DNA of 30,796 nucleotides from an uncultured Collinsella sp. GTDB taxonomy: Bacteria > Actinomycetota > Coriobacteriia > Coriobacteriales > Coriobacteriaceae. The notes under the pieces were generated by a model that saw only the letters and a program-made list of their open reading frames with translations, searched no databases and was not told the origin of the DNA. Position 1 is the first letter of the stretch. The number at the start of each line of letters is the position of its first letter. The stretch covers positions 1 to 30,796 of the forward strand of contig CATZMG010000019.1 of the NCBI GenBank assembly GCA_958421655.1, written 5' to 3'. Both the position numbers and the translations under genes were made by a program. Of this stretch, positions 15,709 to 24,258 are shown piece by piece.

Positions 15709-16671
15709 TCACGATTTTCTCAAGATGTTCGTAATCCAGAGCAAAAGCGCGGTCTGGGAATCGGCCGAACCCTTCAGTGCGAGCTCCACATCGACCGCGC
15801 CCTCGAGCGCAGCGACAAGTTCCGCCATCGAAAAGCCGCGTGCCCAGGTAAGGTGATTTTTGACCTGCCAGGCCTGAAGCTTGAGCGTCGCGGCAAGCTC
15901 ACGACCCTGTCCACGCGCATCGAGCGCCTTGGCAACGATAAGCTCGCGAATGCGCCCGCACAGCAATGTGTAAGTCCACACGTAGCTCTTGGCGGGCAGT
16001 AGATTGAAGAGCTCAAGCGAGCGGCGCATGTCACGGGCCGAGACCGCATTGAGAAAGTCCCAGGGCTGAACTTCGGCCGTGCGCACGATCCAGCGCTCCA
16101 CATCGGAAAGCTCAATTTGCGGCGCCTCGACCATCTGGGCAAGTTTGGCCAAGTCGTTATCGAGCATGCGGGTGTTCTCGCCCGAGCGCGAAACGAGCTC
16201 CTCGGCGGCCGCCGTCGAGATGGACTTTCCGTGCTGCGTCGCCATCTGCTGCACGCGGCGCGGGAGCTCCCAGCGCTTGGTCCCCGAACAGTCGATCACA
16301 GCTTTCTTGTCAATCTTGGCGATCGCCTTGTACAGGCGCGTGTTCTTGGTAAGCGAATCGGCGATTATGAGGCAAACCGTCGTGGGACTGGGACTCGCCA
16401 GATACTCGACAAGCGGCTCGGAGATCGCTTTGGCGAGTTTTGAGCAGCCGTCAAGGATTACCAGGCGAAACTCGCTGCCCATGGGAAAGGTGTTGAGCGA
16501 TCCGATAATCGACTCGATATCGGGGTCTTTGGTCATATCGCGCTCGTCGAGGTTGAACTCGACCATGCCCGTCTTTTCCAGACGCGCCTTCATACGCGAG
16601 ACGGCGTGGTCGCGTTTGACTCCGTCGGTACCGACGATCAGATATGCCGGCAACAGACCGGTTTCGGACAT
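15709..16671 (-). CDS. holA: DNA polymerase III subunit delta
   Basis: A 320-residue delta subunit, which opens the beta clamp as part of the clamp loader. It shows the family layout: an N-terminal Rossmann-like part (PAYLIVGTDGVKRDHAVSRMKARL), FRLVILDGCSKLAKAISEPLVEYLASPSPTTVCLI near the middle of domain I, IDCSGTKRWELPRRVQQMATQHGKSIS leading to domain II, and the C-terminal helical domain (AWQVKNHLTWARGFSMAELVAALE). The start at 16671 (MSETGLLPAY) has GGGAGGGG 7 nt upstream; the frame is open to 16713 but lacks support. It follows comEC by 78 nt and lies in the widespread comEA-comEC-holA-rpsT order. Confidence 0.93.
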   Translation of the reverse strand: MSETGLLPAYLIVGTDGVKRDHAVSRMKARLEKTGMVEFNLDERDMTKDPDIESIIGSLNTFPMGSEFRLVILDGCSKLAKAISEPLVEYLASPSPTTVCLIIADSLTKNTRLYKAIAKIDKKAVIDCSGTKRWELPRRVQQMATQHGKSISTAAAEELVSRSGENTRMLDNDLAKLAQMVEAPQIELSDVERWIVRTAEVQPWDFLNAVSARDMRRSLELFNLLPAKSYVWTYTLLCGRIRELIVAKALDARGQGRELAATLKLQAWQVKNHLTWARGFSMAELVAALEGAVDVELALKGSADSQTALLLWITNILRKS

Positions 16672-16749
16672 CGCGCTCCCCTCCCGCAGGCTCTCGTGTT
16701 TGTACCGTGCCATTCTAGCCCACGGGCTTATCCCGCGCCAACGGCAGCA

Positions 16750-19053
16750 TCACGGTCGTTGGCATCGCATGGCAAAACCGGATACGGTTGGCGAGACGGT
16801 AATGTCTCCTTGTTCGATGGTGCATGCGAACGCGCCGCCCGCATCGCGAACGGCATCGATGCAGGCATCGGATGGATGGCCGTAGCGGTTGCCCTCGCCC
16901 GCACTCGCGATAGAGAGCTCGGGCTTAAGCGTTTCCAGCAGGTCTGTGTCGACGGAAACTTTTGAGCCGTGATGCCCCAGCTTGAGCACATCAATATCGC
17001 CCACCTCCTGTACAAACTCGCGCTCCTGATCGAGCTCGGCGTCACCAGTAAGGAGCACGCGCAGGCTCTTGCCTTCCTGAGCGTAGGAGAGCAGCAAAAC
17101 AAGAGAGTCCTCATTGCCCTCGCCATCCACCGTGTCAAACGGCCACATCACACGAGCCCGAAATGCGCCGATATCGACCGTGTCTCCGCGGGCCACCTGC
17201 CGATACGTTACGCCGGGGCGATTCAGGACCTCGGCAGGCGCGCCGTCAAGCGCATCGGCCGCGACCACAACGGTTCCAACCGAAAACTGATCGAGCACAT
17301 CGGGAAGACCACCCCAATGGTCTTCGTCCCAATGCGTCACGAAGACGGCGTCAATATGGTGGACGTTATTGCGAACCAACGCCGACACCACGCGCTCATC
17401 GAGCCCACAGTCGACGAGCGCCACGGCGCCACCCTGACGAACCAGAATCGCATCGGCCTGGCCAACATCGAGGACCGTTACCGAAGGCGGTGCGCATCGA
17501 TCCCAATAGACATACGGAACACCCGCTGCAAGCATCAGGCAAAGCAGCCCCACCGCCATGCTCCGTGCGCGGGGGCGTGGCCACCAGACCAAGAGGACCG
17601 CCAGCGCGAACGGCACCACGTATACCAAGGGCGTATCGGGCGGCACGCTTACGGATGCGCCCGGAACGGCGGCAAAGAGCTGTTCAAAGAACAGGGTGCA
17701 GCGGGCGACAATCATAGGCACCACGATCGCCCCGCGGCTCAACAGCGGCACAAGCGAGCAGGGCACCAGCACAATCGACACAGCGAGCAGCGCGCTTATC
17801 ACCGGACCGATCACGGCATTTGCAAGCGGGGCAATGAGCGAAAACATCCCAAATGCGGGAATGGTTACGGGAAGTGTCGCCAGCTGCGAGCACAGCGTGA
17901 CGGACAAAATACTGGCGACGCCCGATGGCACACCCAGCTCAGCCAAGGCGTAGGTGGCGTAGGGGCAAAAAGAAAGGATGGCAAAAACGCTGGCACACGA
18001 AAGCTGAAAACCCATCTCGAACAGTACTGTCGGCCGGAGCAACACAAAGATTGCCATGGTCAAAAATAGAGCCGAGAGGCCATGCCGACGACGCCCGGCG
18101 CCGTTGGCGACAAGCGACGCCGCCACCATGCAGCACGCGCGCACGGCCGAGGGCGAAGCGCCCGTAAAGACGGCATAGGCAGCAAGGGCAAGCACCAGCA
18201 GCCCCCGCTGCAGCCCACGAGAGAGGCGCGTCTTTTGCAGGGCGCTCTCAATCACAAACCCAACGATGGCAAGATGGCTGCCCGAGACGGCGATGAGATG
18301 CGCCGTGCCTGTTACCGAAAACCAATCACCCGCAGGCTGGGCGCGCAGCTCGGACGAGCGCCCGCAGACAATGCCGGCAATGAGCGAGCGCGCCGGATCG
18401 GTCGTGGGCGCGATAACGGCAAGGAGACCATTTCGCAGCCAAAGCAACGGCCCTGGAGAGCCCTCGCCGACCGATACAAACCGGACGACTCTAACCTTTC
18501 GGAGCTCGCCTCGAAGCACGCGTGAGCGCCCATACGGATCGTTCTCAAAGCGCGAAATTCGACCGATAGCACGTACATGCGAACCGGCGCCGAGCTCACG
18601 ATCACACGACAGCCGTACCTGACCCAAGCGCTTTTCGCCCGCATACGCATCGCAGGTATAGGAGTACACACCGTCATTGATGGACGGGTCGCCTTGCACA
18701 ACAAACTCAAGACTACTCGCAGCCCGATTATCCAGTGCCCTCGATGCGTGTAGCGCTCCTATCGCCCAAGCCGCGGACACGACCGCTCCCGCAACGAGGC
18801 CAAGGGCCGCGGCATACAGCCATCGCTTCCACCGCACAAGACGCATACAGGACCGTGCCAATACGATGCACACCGCAGCCGCGAAGGGAATGGCCATAAG
18901 CAATGTGACGGGCGCCGCCCGCCCTCCCAGCAGCAAATCGGCTGCCATGTTAAGTACCAACCCACAGCTCGCACACAATCCGGCACAAAGGGCCATCGTC
19001 CACGGCATCAATGGGCGCGGTGGCATCACATGCTCGCGCTCGGTCGCACTCAT
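16750..19053 (-). CDS. comEC: DNA-uptake channel protein ComEC/Rec2
   Basis: A 767-residue polytopic membrane protein that forms the channel for single-stranded DNA in natural transformation. The N-terminal segments at about 20-75 are hydrophobic. An OB-like region follows (VQGDPSINDGVYSYTCDAY...GAGSHVRAIGRI, ~100-170), then the competence domain with GTAHLIAVSGSHLAIVGFVI (~250) and many helices to ~500. The C-terminal metallo-beta-lactamase-like domain has VGQADAILV and THWDEDHWGG (T573-H579, so HxDxDH appears as HWDEDH) plus LKLGHHGSKVS. All three domains are present and full length. The ATG at 19053 overlaps the comEA stop by ATGA, so translation is coupled. Confidence 0.96.
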   Translation of the reverse strand: MSATEREHVMPPRPLMPWTMALCAGLCASCGLVLNMAADLLLGGRAAPVTLLMAIPFAAAVCIVLARSCMRLVRWKRWLYAAALGLVAGAVVSAAWAIGALHASRALDNRAASSLEFVVQGDPSINDGVYSYTCDAYAGEKRLGQVRLSCDRELGAGSHVRAIGRISRFENDPYGRSRVLRGELRKVRVVRFVSVGEGSPGPLLWLRNGLLAVIAPTTDPARSLIAGIVCGRSSELRAQPAGDWFSVTGTAHLIAVSGSHLAIVGFVIESALQKTRLSRGLQRGLLVLALAAYAVFTGASPSAVRACCMVAASLVANGAGRRRHGLSALFLTMAIFVLLRPTVLFEMGFQLSCASVFAILSFCPYATYALAELGVPSGVASILSVTLCSQLATLPVTIPAFGMFSLIAPLANAVIGPVISALLAVSIVLVPCSLVPLLSRGAIVVPMIVARCTLFFEQLFAAVPGASVSVPPDTPLVYVVPFALAVLLVWWPRPRARSMAVGLLCLMLAAGVPYVYWDRCAPPSVTVLDVGQADAILVRQGGAVALVDCGLDERVVSALVRNNVHHIDAVFVTHWDEDHWGGLPDVLDQFSVGTVVVAADALDGAPAEVLNRPGVTYRQVARGDTVDIGAFRARVMWPFDTVDGEGNEDSLVLLLSYAQEGKSLRVLLTGDAELDQEREFVQEVGDIDVLKLGHHGSKVSVDTDLLETLKPELSIASAGEGNRYGHPSDACIDAVRDAGGAFACTIEQGDITVSPTVSGFAMRCQRP

Positions 19054-19760
19054 ACGCAGATGCAATCTTTAATTTTGGCGAGCTTCTTCTCACCGATCCC
19101 CGATACGCGCATAAGGTCATCGACCGAGGCAAAAGCCCCGTTTTGCGTCCGTTCGTCGATAATCGACTGGGCCATGGAAGGCCCGATACCCGAAAGCGTC
19201 TGCAGCTCCGCCGCGCTTGCCGTATTGATGTTCACGAGTCCCGACGAAGACCCCGTACCAGGTGTCGTGGCAGCACCGCTTTCAGCCCCGCCGACCGCCG
19301 CGGTCGCTTGTTGCTCCCCCACCATCGGCACATAGATCTTTTGACCATCAGTGATCTTGGACGCACGATTAAGCCCTGTCACATCCGCCTCGGCCGTAAG
19401 CCCTCCGGCGGCATCGATCGCCTGGGATACCCGCGCCCCATCTTTGAGCCGGTACACGCCAGGCCTCACAACGGCGCCATCAACATCGACATACATCTCG
19501 GCAGCAGAAGAGCTGTTGGCAGACGACTCATCGGCATCGTCAGGTGAGGTATCCCCGGCCCCGTGCACACCCGAGGCGCTCGACTCATCACTACGCTCAA
19601 ACGATACGCTGCTGGAGTGGCCGCCAAAACTTGCCATCGCCAAGCCGCTCGCGGCGGCAATGACAACCAGAATCGCCATGACCACCGCCTTATGGCCGAG
19701 CAGCTTTTCTGCCCAGCGGTCCATCCGTTTAACCCGTTCGTGTTGCTCGCGCTGCGCCAT
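19050..19760 (-). CDS. comEA: Competence DNA receptor ComEA
   Basis: A 236-residue membrane-anchored DNA-binding protein that hands incoming DNA to ComEC. It has a short cytoplasmic basic head, one membrane helix (about 25-45, VVMAILVVIAAASGLAMA), and a Ser/Asp/Ala-rich linker of about 40 residues. Next comes an SLBB domain (about 90-146, VDVDGAVVRPGVYRL...GQKIYVP), a second Gly/Ala/Thr linker, and a helix-hairpin-helix DNA-binding domain (about 177-236, VNINTASAAELQTLSGIGPSMAQSIIDER). The start at 19760 has GGGAGG 8 nt upstream. comEC follows with overlap. No pseudopilus or comEB genes are in the window, so competence itself is not shown. Confidence 0.95.
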   Translation of the reverse strand: MAQREQHERVKRMDRWAEKLLGHKAVVMAILVVIAAASGLAMASFGGHSSSVSFERSDESSASGVHGAGDTSPDDADESSANSSSAAEMYVDVDGAVVRPGVYRLKDGARVSQAIDAAGGLTAEADVTGLNRASKITDGQKIYVPMVGEQQATAAVGGAESGAATTPGTGSSSGLVNINTASAAELQTLSGIGPSMAQSIIDERTQNGAFASVDDLMRVSGIGEKKLAKIKDCICV

Positions 19761-19930
19761 AGCAAACACCTCCCAACACCATCGTGTCAGGAAACGAGCG
19801 CCGCAGCCTCCGCACGCCCGCACCAGTTGTCGCGGTCAAACCAAAAGCTGACCAAAACCTTGCGAGAAAATGTCGATTTATTCAGGCACACGTCAACAAA
19901 TGAACCGTATATTGCCAAATGCCCAGATAG

Positions 19931-19964
19931 AAAAAGACCGACGATGCAAAAACACCGCCGGTCT
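19931..19964 (-). terminator. Rho-independent terminator of the mihF-gmk-rpoZ-thiI operon
   Basis: On the minus strand AGACCGGCG (19964-19956) pairs with CGTCGGTCT (19943-19935, one G-U pair) and runs into TTTTTCT. It is 10 nt past the thiI stop and isolates the operon from comEA. Confidence 0.85.
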
Positions 19965-19974
19965 ATACACAACA

Positions 19975-21219
19975 TTATTCGTGATCTTGGTAAATCTCAC
20001 GTGGAGCGAGCTCGGAATGCTTGCGTTTTAAGGTCTTAGGGGCCTTATACGTGTTGCTCTCGAAGTCGATATACTCGGTCTGTTTGAGCAAACGCTCAAT
20101 CATCTCCTCGTGATCGAACAGCTCCCACGCCTCATGCACGGCATCGAGCTTGGCATGCGTCTCGGGACGGCGCGGCATAAACAGCGTGCAGCAATCGGGC
20201 GCTGCCTCGGTCGAGATATCAAACGTGCCGATTTCCTCAGCACGCGCGATGATCTCCTGCTTATCAGAACCAATGAGCGGACGGAACACGGGGATCTTGA
20301 CGGCCTCGTTGACGGCCATGATGTTCTCAAGCGTCTGGGAAGCAACCTGACCGAGTGATTCACCGGTCACGATAGCCTTGGCGCCCTCGATATGCGCAAT
20401 GCGCTCGGCAACCGAATACATAATGCGACGGTACATGATCACGCGCAGGTTGCTGGGGCAGGTCACCGAGATCTCGCGCTGGCAGTCGCCAAACGGGACA
20501 ACGTACAGGCGACCGATCTGAACGCCCGGCTCAAGCGCACGGATGATGTCCTGCACCAAATACTCGCTCGTATCAGGCGTCTGCGGACGACCGGAGAAAT
20601 GTACCGGCACGCACACCGCGCCGCGACGCGCGAGCATCCAGGTCGCCACTGGGGAATCGATACCCGAAGAAAGCAGCGTCACGACCTTGCCGGCAGATCC
20701 CACCGGCAGACCGCCTACGCCGCGCTCGGAGCGCGCATACACGTAGACGCTACCCTGGACCACCAGCACGTGCACCATTGCGTCGGGATCGTGCATCTGG
20801 ACCTTTTTATCGGGAAACGCCTCGCACAGCACCTCGCCAACCTGTCGATTGATATCAATCGAGGTGAGCTCGTAGTCGGTGTTAGACCGCTTGGCATGTA
20901 CCTTAAACGACTCAAAGGGACCAAATTCGCGCAGCGCCTTCACGGCGGCGGCACAGTACTCCTGCGGGTCGCGGTTAGTGTGATACGCCAAAGACACACG
21001 AGCAACGCCGGGAACGGTGCGAATGACACGCGCCGCCTCATCGGCCTGATGCTCGTTAAAGGTCACGAGGATATAACCGGAAATTCGAGACACGGCATTC
21101 ACGGAAAAGGCGGCCAAGGCCGCCTTGATGTTATCCATGAGGATATGCTCAAAATGTGCGCGGTTCTTGCCCTTCAGCCCAACCTCGTGATAGTGGACCA
21201 GGCAGACGCGAGCCGCCAT
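19975..21219 (-). CDS. thiI: tRNA 4-thiouridine synthase ThiI (no rhodanese domain)
   Basis: A 414-residue enzyme that activates U8 of tRNA with ATP and exchanges oxygen for sulfur; in many bacteria it also supplies sulfur for the thiamine thiazole. An N-terminal ferredoxin-like plus THUMP region (about 1-165) includes HYHEVGLKGKNRAHFE. The PP-loop is SSGIDSP (184-190), where most members have SGGIDSP. PDCCTLFMPRRP (C343-C344) holds the conserved thiolation Cys. The protein ends at about 414, so the rhodanese domain seen in enterobacterial ThiI is absent, as in many Gram-positives; sulfur would then come directly from a cysteine desulfurase. The ATG directly abuts the rpoZ stop (TAA|ATG). Confidence 0.94.
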   Translation of the reverse strand: MAARVCLVHYHEVGLKGKNRAHFEHILMDNIKAALAAFSVNAVSRISGYILVTFNEHQADEAARVIRTVPGVARVSLAYHTNRDPQEYCAAAVKALREFGPFESFKVHAKRSNTDYELTSIDINRQVGEVLCEAFPDKKVQMHDPDAMVHVLVVQGSVYVYARSERGVGGLPVGSAGKVVTLLSSGIDSPVATWMLARRGAVCVPVHFSGRPQTPDTSEYLVQDIIRALEPGVQIGRLYVVPFGDCQREISVTCPSNLRVIMYRRIMYSVAERIAHIEGAKAIVTGESLGQVASQTLENIMAVNEAVKIPVFRPLIGSDKQEIIARAEEIGTFDISTEAAPDCCTLFMPRRPETHAKLDAVHEAWELFDHEEMIERLLKQTEYIDFESNTYKAPKTLKRKHSELAPREIYQDHE

Positions 21220-21501
21220 TTAGGCTTCAGCAACCTTGTGGCCGAGCGCCTTCTCGTAACGGGCCTCGTCGTAAGAGATGTCGCCGTCGACAATCTCATC
21301 CATAGCCATCGAGATGGTATCGGCACCGGAAAGCCCGATGGTGATGTCATCGACATCCTGGACGGCAAGCACGCGGTTGTGCTGGCCACGCAGCATGCTA
21401 TTGATGTCGCAGGCGCGCTTGGAGGCAAGCGAAGCAAGCAGGAAGCGGTTGTGATCGGTCTTCTCCAGAAGATCGTCAATGCAAGGCTTTACAACGGACA
21501 C
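21220..21501 (-). CDS. rpoZ: RNA polymerase omega subunit
   Basis: A 93-residue omega subunit that stabilises the beta-prime subunit in RNA polymerase and is linked to (p)ppGpp response in some bacteria. KPCIDDLLEKTDHNRFLLASLASKRACDIN is the typical opening; the middle and tail (LSGADTISMAMDEIVDGDISY) are clade-specific. The start at 21501 is 5 nt after the gmk stop (21507), matching the usual gmk-rpoZ pair. Confidence 0.92.
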   Translation of the reverse strand: MSVVKPCIDDLLEKTDHNRFLLASLASKRACDINSMLRGQHNRVLAVQDVDDITIGLSGADTISMAMDEIVDGDISYDEARYEKALGHKVAEA

Positions 21502-21506
21502 GGACC

Positions 21507-22076
21507 TCAGATCCTTTCATGCATATCGAGAACGCGAACGAGCTCATCGGTCGCGCGGTCGAGATCGTCATTAACCACGACGTCGTCGTAGCGGTCGGCA
21601 AGGGCAAGCTCATCGGCGGCGTTTGCCATACGCAGCTCAATCGTCTCGGGCGTCTCGGTACCGCGACCGACTAGACGCTCGCGGAGCACCTCAAGCGAAG
21701 GCGGCTTGATAAAGATCAGCACGGCCTCGGGGAAACGCTCCTTCACCTGCAGGGCGCCCTGGACATCGATCTCCAGAATCAGAGACGCGCCCGAGGCGAG
21801 CTTGGATGTGACCTCGCTCACCAACGTGCCGTAGCAGTTACCGTGGACCTCGGCCCACTCAACAAACTCACCGTTTGCCACGCGGCGGTCGAACTCCTCG
21901 CGCGTCAGAAAAAAGTAGTTGACGCCGTCGACCTCACCTTTGCGTGGTGCTCGCGTGGTAGCCGAAACCGTCAGGCCCAGGTTCGAGCGGCGCTCGCGCA
22001 CACGAGTGACGAGCGTACCCTTGCCTGCGCCTGACGGTCCGGAAATCACAAAGAGCTTGGAATCCTGAGCGTTCAC
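21507..22076 (-). CDS. gmk: Guanylate kinase
   Basis: A 189-residue enzyme that converts GMP and ATP to GDP and ADP. It has P-loop GPSGAGKGT (13-21) and the GMP-binding residues in SATTRAPRKGEVDGVNYFFLTREEF (about 37-60). The lid and core follow: FVEWAEVHGNCYGT, SLILEIDVQGALQVKERFPEAVLIFIKPPS. The start is GTG at 22076, directly abutting the mihF TAA. The ribosome site must lie inside the end of mihF, so translation is likely coupled. Confidence 0.96.
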   Translation of the reverse strand: MNAQDSKLFVISGPSGAGKGTLVTRVRERRSNLGLTVSATTRAPRKGEVDGVNYFFLTREEFDRRVANGEFVEWAEVHGNCYGTLVSEVTSKLASGASLILEIDVQGALQVKERFPEAVLIFIKPPSLEVLRERLVGRGTETPETIELRMANAADELALADRYDDVVVNDDLDRATDELVRVLDMHERI

Positions 22077-22385
22077 TTATTTGGTCAGCTGCTCGAGGAG
22101 CTGCTCGCGCTGACGGACGCCGAGGCCCTGGACGCGACGGGTAGCGGAGATACCGAGCTCCTCCATGATTTTGGCGGCCTTGGCCTTGCCATAACCAGGA
22201 AGAGACTCGATAAGGGTGGAAACCTTCATGCGGGAAGCGATGGGGTCATCGGAGTTGAGCACGGACTCGAGGGACTTCTCGCCCTTCTTGATCTGCTCGC
22301 GAAGCTCAGCGCGGGCGTGACGTGCGGCAGCAGCCTTCTCAAGAGCCTGCTTGCGCTGCTCATCGGTAAGCTGAGGGAGTGCCAT
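22077..22385 (-). CDS. mihF: Actinobacterial integration host factor (MihF)
   Basis: A 101-residue basic, mostly helical nucleoid protein, unrelated in fold to E. coli IHF. It has the family's N-terminal LPQLTDEQRKQALEKAAAARHARAELREQIKKGE and the helix-two-turn-helix-like C-terminal part SLPGYGKAKAAKIMEELGIS followed by RRVQGLGVRQREQLLEQL. In mycobacteria and Streptomyces homologues bind DNA non-specifically and bend it. The start at 22385 (MALPQL) has GGAGG 5 nt upstream; a TTG four codons earlier lies inside that ribosome site. It heads the mihF-gmk-rpoZ operon, as in most actinobacteria, and is one of the best lineage markers in the window. Confidence 0.94.
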   Translation of the reverse strand: MALPQLTDEQRKQALEKAAAARHARAELREQIKKGEKSLESVLNSDDPIASRMKVSTLIESLPGYGKAKAAKIMEELGISATRRVQGLGVRQREQLLEQLTK

Positions 22386-22429
22386 TCGTACCTCCAAATA
22401 GTTGGGTTATATCTGATTCAATAATTGGC

Positions 22430-22438
22430 ATTTTAGCA
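22430..22438 (-). promoter_or_regulatory. Proximal extended -10 promoter of mihF
   Basis: TGCTAAAAT on the minus strand, an extended -10 about 45 nt upstream of the mihF ATG. Confidence 0.45.
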
Positions 22439-22473
22439 CGTAGAACGTACAAAATGCCCAATCGCGGCTCCAT

Positions 22474-22502
22474 AGGTTAGACGATACCCGCAAAAAGTGC
22501 AA
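22474..22502 (-). promoter_or_regulatory. Distal -35/-10 promoter of mihF
   Basis: TTGCAC (22502-22497) and TAACCT (22479-22474) on the minus strand with exactly 17 nt between them. With the proximal element this would give two starts for the operon. Confidence 0.45.
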
Positions 22503-22530
22503 TATACTGCGCCCAAAGTTAAGCCCCTGA

Positions 22531-22588
22531 CCTGCGATTCCACACAAAGGATGGGAAAGTTTACGCAGGCACAGAGGCTATTTTGTGC
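22531..22588 (-). other. Structured pyrF-mihF intergenic RNA segment
   Basis: On the minus strand GCACA/TGTGC (22588-22569) is followed directly by CCTGCG/CGCAGG (22569-22531), which encloses an inner TTCC/GGAA stem. It lies between the pyrF stop and the mihF promoters and has no T-tract, so it is not a standard terminator. It may be a pyrF mRNA 3' structure or a leader of a longer mihF transcript. No open frame was found. Confidence 0.35.
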
Positions 22589-22624
22589 TAATGAGACCCA
22601 AAAGTGGTGACTTAGGGGAATCTT

Positions 22625-23341
22625 TTAGGCGACGTTTTCGACCAGCTCAGCGACAATAGCGTCAAAGGCGGCAACCGGATCGTCGGCGCCGGTGATGGGA
22701 CGGCCCACCACAATGTGGCTTGCGCCACGCTCGATAGCCTGGGAAGGCGTCGCCACGCGGGACTGGTCACCAAGGGCGGCACCCACCGGACGCACACCCG
22801 GAGTCACGATCAGGGCATCGGGACCCAGCAGCTCACGCATGTCGTGAGCCTCCATCGGCGAGCACACGATACCGTCGATGCCGTTGGCCTGAGCGAGCTT
22901 TGCCAGGCGGGCGGCCTCCTCGGCCACGGGCGACTCGACGCCGATCTCGCTCAAGGCATCCTGGTTCATGCTCGTGAGCACGGTGATGGCGACGAGCTTG
23001 GCGCGGTCCTCGCGCGCCTCCTCGGCGCCCTCGCGGCAGGCACCGAGCATGGCGCCCGAACCCAAGCCGTGGACCGAAAGCAGATCGGCACCGGCAAGCG
23101 AGGCCGAGCGGGCGGCACCGCGAACCTGATGCGGAATATCATGGAACTTGAGGTCAAGGAAGACCTTAAAGCCCAAATCCTTGAACGTCTTGACGATCTC
23201 AGGACCCTCGGCGTAATAGAGCGTCATGCCAACCTTGAGCCAGGCGGCATGGCCCGAAAGCTCGTGGGCAAGCTCGAGCGCACGCTCACGGTCGCAGTCG
23301 AGAGCGACGATAACACGGTCGCGGGCATCGATCTCTAGCAT
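22625..23341 (-). CDS. pyrF: Orotidine 5'-phosphate decarboxylase
   Basis: A 238-residue enzyme for the last step of UMP synthesis. The TIM barrel starts RVIVALDCDRERALELAHEL, with the catalytic DxKxxD motif as DLKFHD (D63, K65, D68). The end VTPGVRPVGAALGDQSRVATPSQAIERGASHIVVGRPI binds phosphate. The start at 23341 (MLEIDARDR) overlaps the pyrD stop by 7 nt and gives family length; the frame is open far upstream inside pyrD, but only as a shadow. Last gene of the pyr operon, with no convincing terminator after it. Confidence 0.96.
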   Translation of the reverse strand: MLEIDARDRVIVALDCDRERALELAHELSGHAAWLKVGMTLYYAEGPEIVKTFKDLGFKVFLDLKFHDIPHQVRGAARSASLAGADLLSVHGLGSGAMLGACREGAEEAREDRAKLVAITVLTSMNQDALSEIGVESPVAEEAARLAKLAQANGIDGIVCSPMEAHDMRELLGPDALIVTPGVRPVGAALGDQSRVATPSQAIERGASHIVVGRPITGADDPVAAFDAIVAELVENVA

Positions 23342-24258
23342 TCGAACGCACCTACCAGTTCGTTGATGTCCTTTACGCCCTGGGACTCGGCCCAGGCCTC
23401 GAGCTCGTGCGCGATCTTGAGCGAAGCGCACGGATCGACGAAGTTGGCCATGCCGACCGACACGCAGGTGGCGCCGGCCAGGATAAACTCGGCCGCATCT
23501 TCGCCGGTCATGACACCGCCGACACCGTTGATGGGGATATCGACGGCCTGGGCAACCTCCCAGACCATGCGCACGGCGATGTGGTGGCACAGCGGGCCCG
23601 AAAGGCCGCCCTTGGGCTTGGCCACGCGGGACTTGCGGGTATGGACGTCGATGGCCATGCCCTGGATGGAGTTGATGACCGAAAGGCCGTCGGCACCGGC
23701 AGCCTCGAGGGCCTTGGCAATCTCGGCAACGTTAACCGGAGCCATCTTTACGAACAGCGGCTTATCGGTCACCTTGCGGCAGGCAGCCATAACGGAAGAA
23801 GCGCCCTCGGGCGTGGAGCCCATGGCGGCACCGCCGGCGGCGATATTAGGGCAGCTCACGTTGATCTCGTAGCCGGCAGCCCAGGGGCACAGCTCGACAT
23901 ACATCTCGAGTGCGCGGACAAACTCGTCAACGGAGTGGCCGGCAACCTGACAGATGACCTGGCAGCCGTCCTTGGACAGCTGTTCGAGCCACGGACCGGA
24001 CTCGCGGGCAAAGGCAGCCACGCCGGGGTTCTGAAGGCCCACGGAGTTGATCATACCGCCGGGAATCTCAGCCATGCGGGGCGCGGGATTGCCGGGCCAG
24101 GGCTCGGCTGCGCAACCCTTGGTGGTGATGGCGCCCAGCTGGGAAACATCAAAGAAGTTCTGGAACTGCCAACCGTAGCCAAAGGTACCGGCTGCGGTGT
24201 TGATGGGGTTCTGCATCTTGACGCCGCCGAAATCGACGGCCATGTTCACGGTACCCAC
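23335..24258 (-). CDS. pyrD: Dihydroorotate dehydrogenase, class 1B catalytic subunit
   Basis: A ~307-residue FMN enzyme that oxidises dihydroorotate to orotate and passes electrons through PyrK to NAD+. The active-site Cys in NVSCPN (C136 with this start) marks class 1, and the adjacent pyrK marks class 1B. Other landmarks are AAGTFGYG, TKGCAAEPWPGNPAPRMAEIPGGMINSVGLQNPG, VKMAP, INGVGGVMTGEDAAEF. The start is uncertain among GTG 24258 (shares one base with the pyrK stop; GGTGG 7 nt upstream), GTG 24249 and ATG 24243; all keep the domain (MAVDFGGVKMQNP). Coupled to pyrK upstream and pyrF downstream. Confidence 0.94.
   Translation of the reverse strand: MGTVNMAVDFGGVKMQNPINTAAGTFGYGWQFQNFFDVSQLGAITTKGCAAEPWPGNPAPRMAEIPGGMINSVGLQNPGVAAFARESGPWLEQLSKDGCQVICQVAGHSVDEFVRALEMYVELCPWAAGYEINVSCPNIAAGGAAMGSTPEGASSVMAACRKVTDKPLFVKMAPVNVAEIAKALEAAGADGLSVINSIQGMAIDVHTRKSRVAKPKGGLSGPLCHHIAVRMVWEVAQAVDIPINGVGGVMTGEDAAEFILAGATCVSVGMANFVDPCASLKIAHELEAWAESQGVKDINELVGAFEC

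Noticed and set aside
23342..23590. N-terminal extension of pyrF into pyrD
   Set aside because: The extra 83 codons are Arg/Gly-rich frame-shadow of pyrD; the 238-residue version matches the family.
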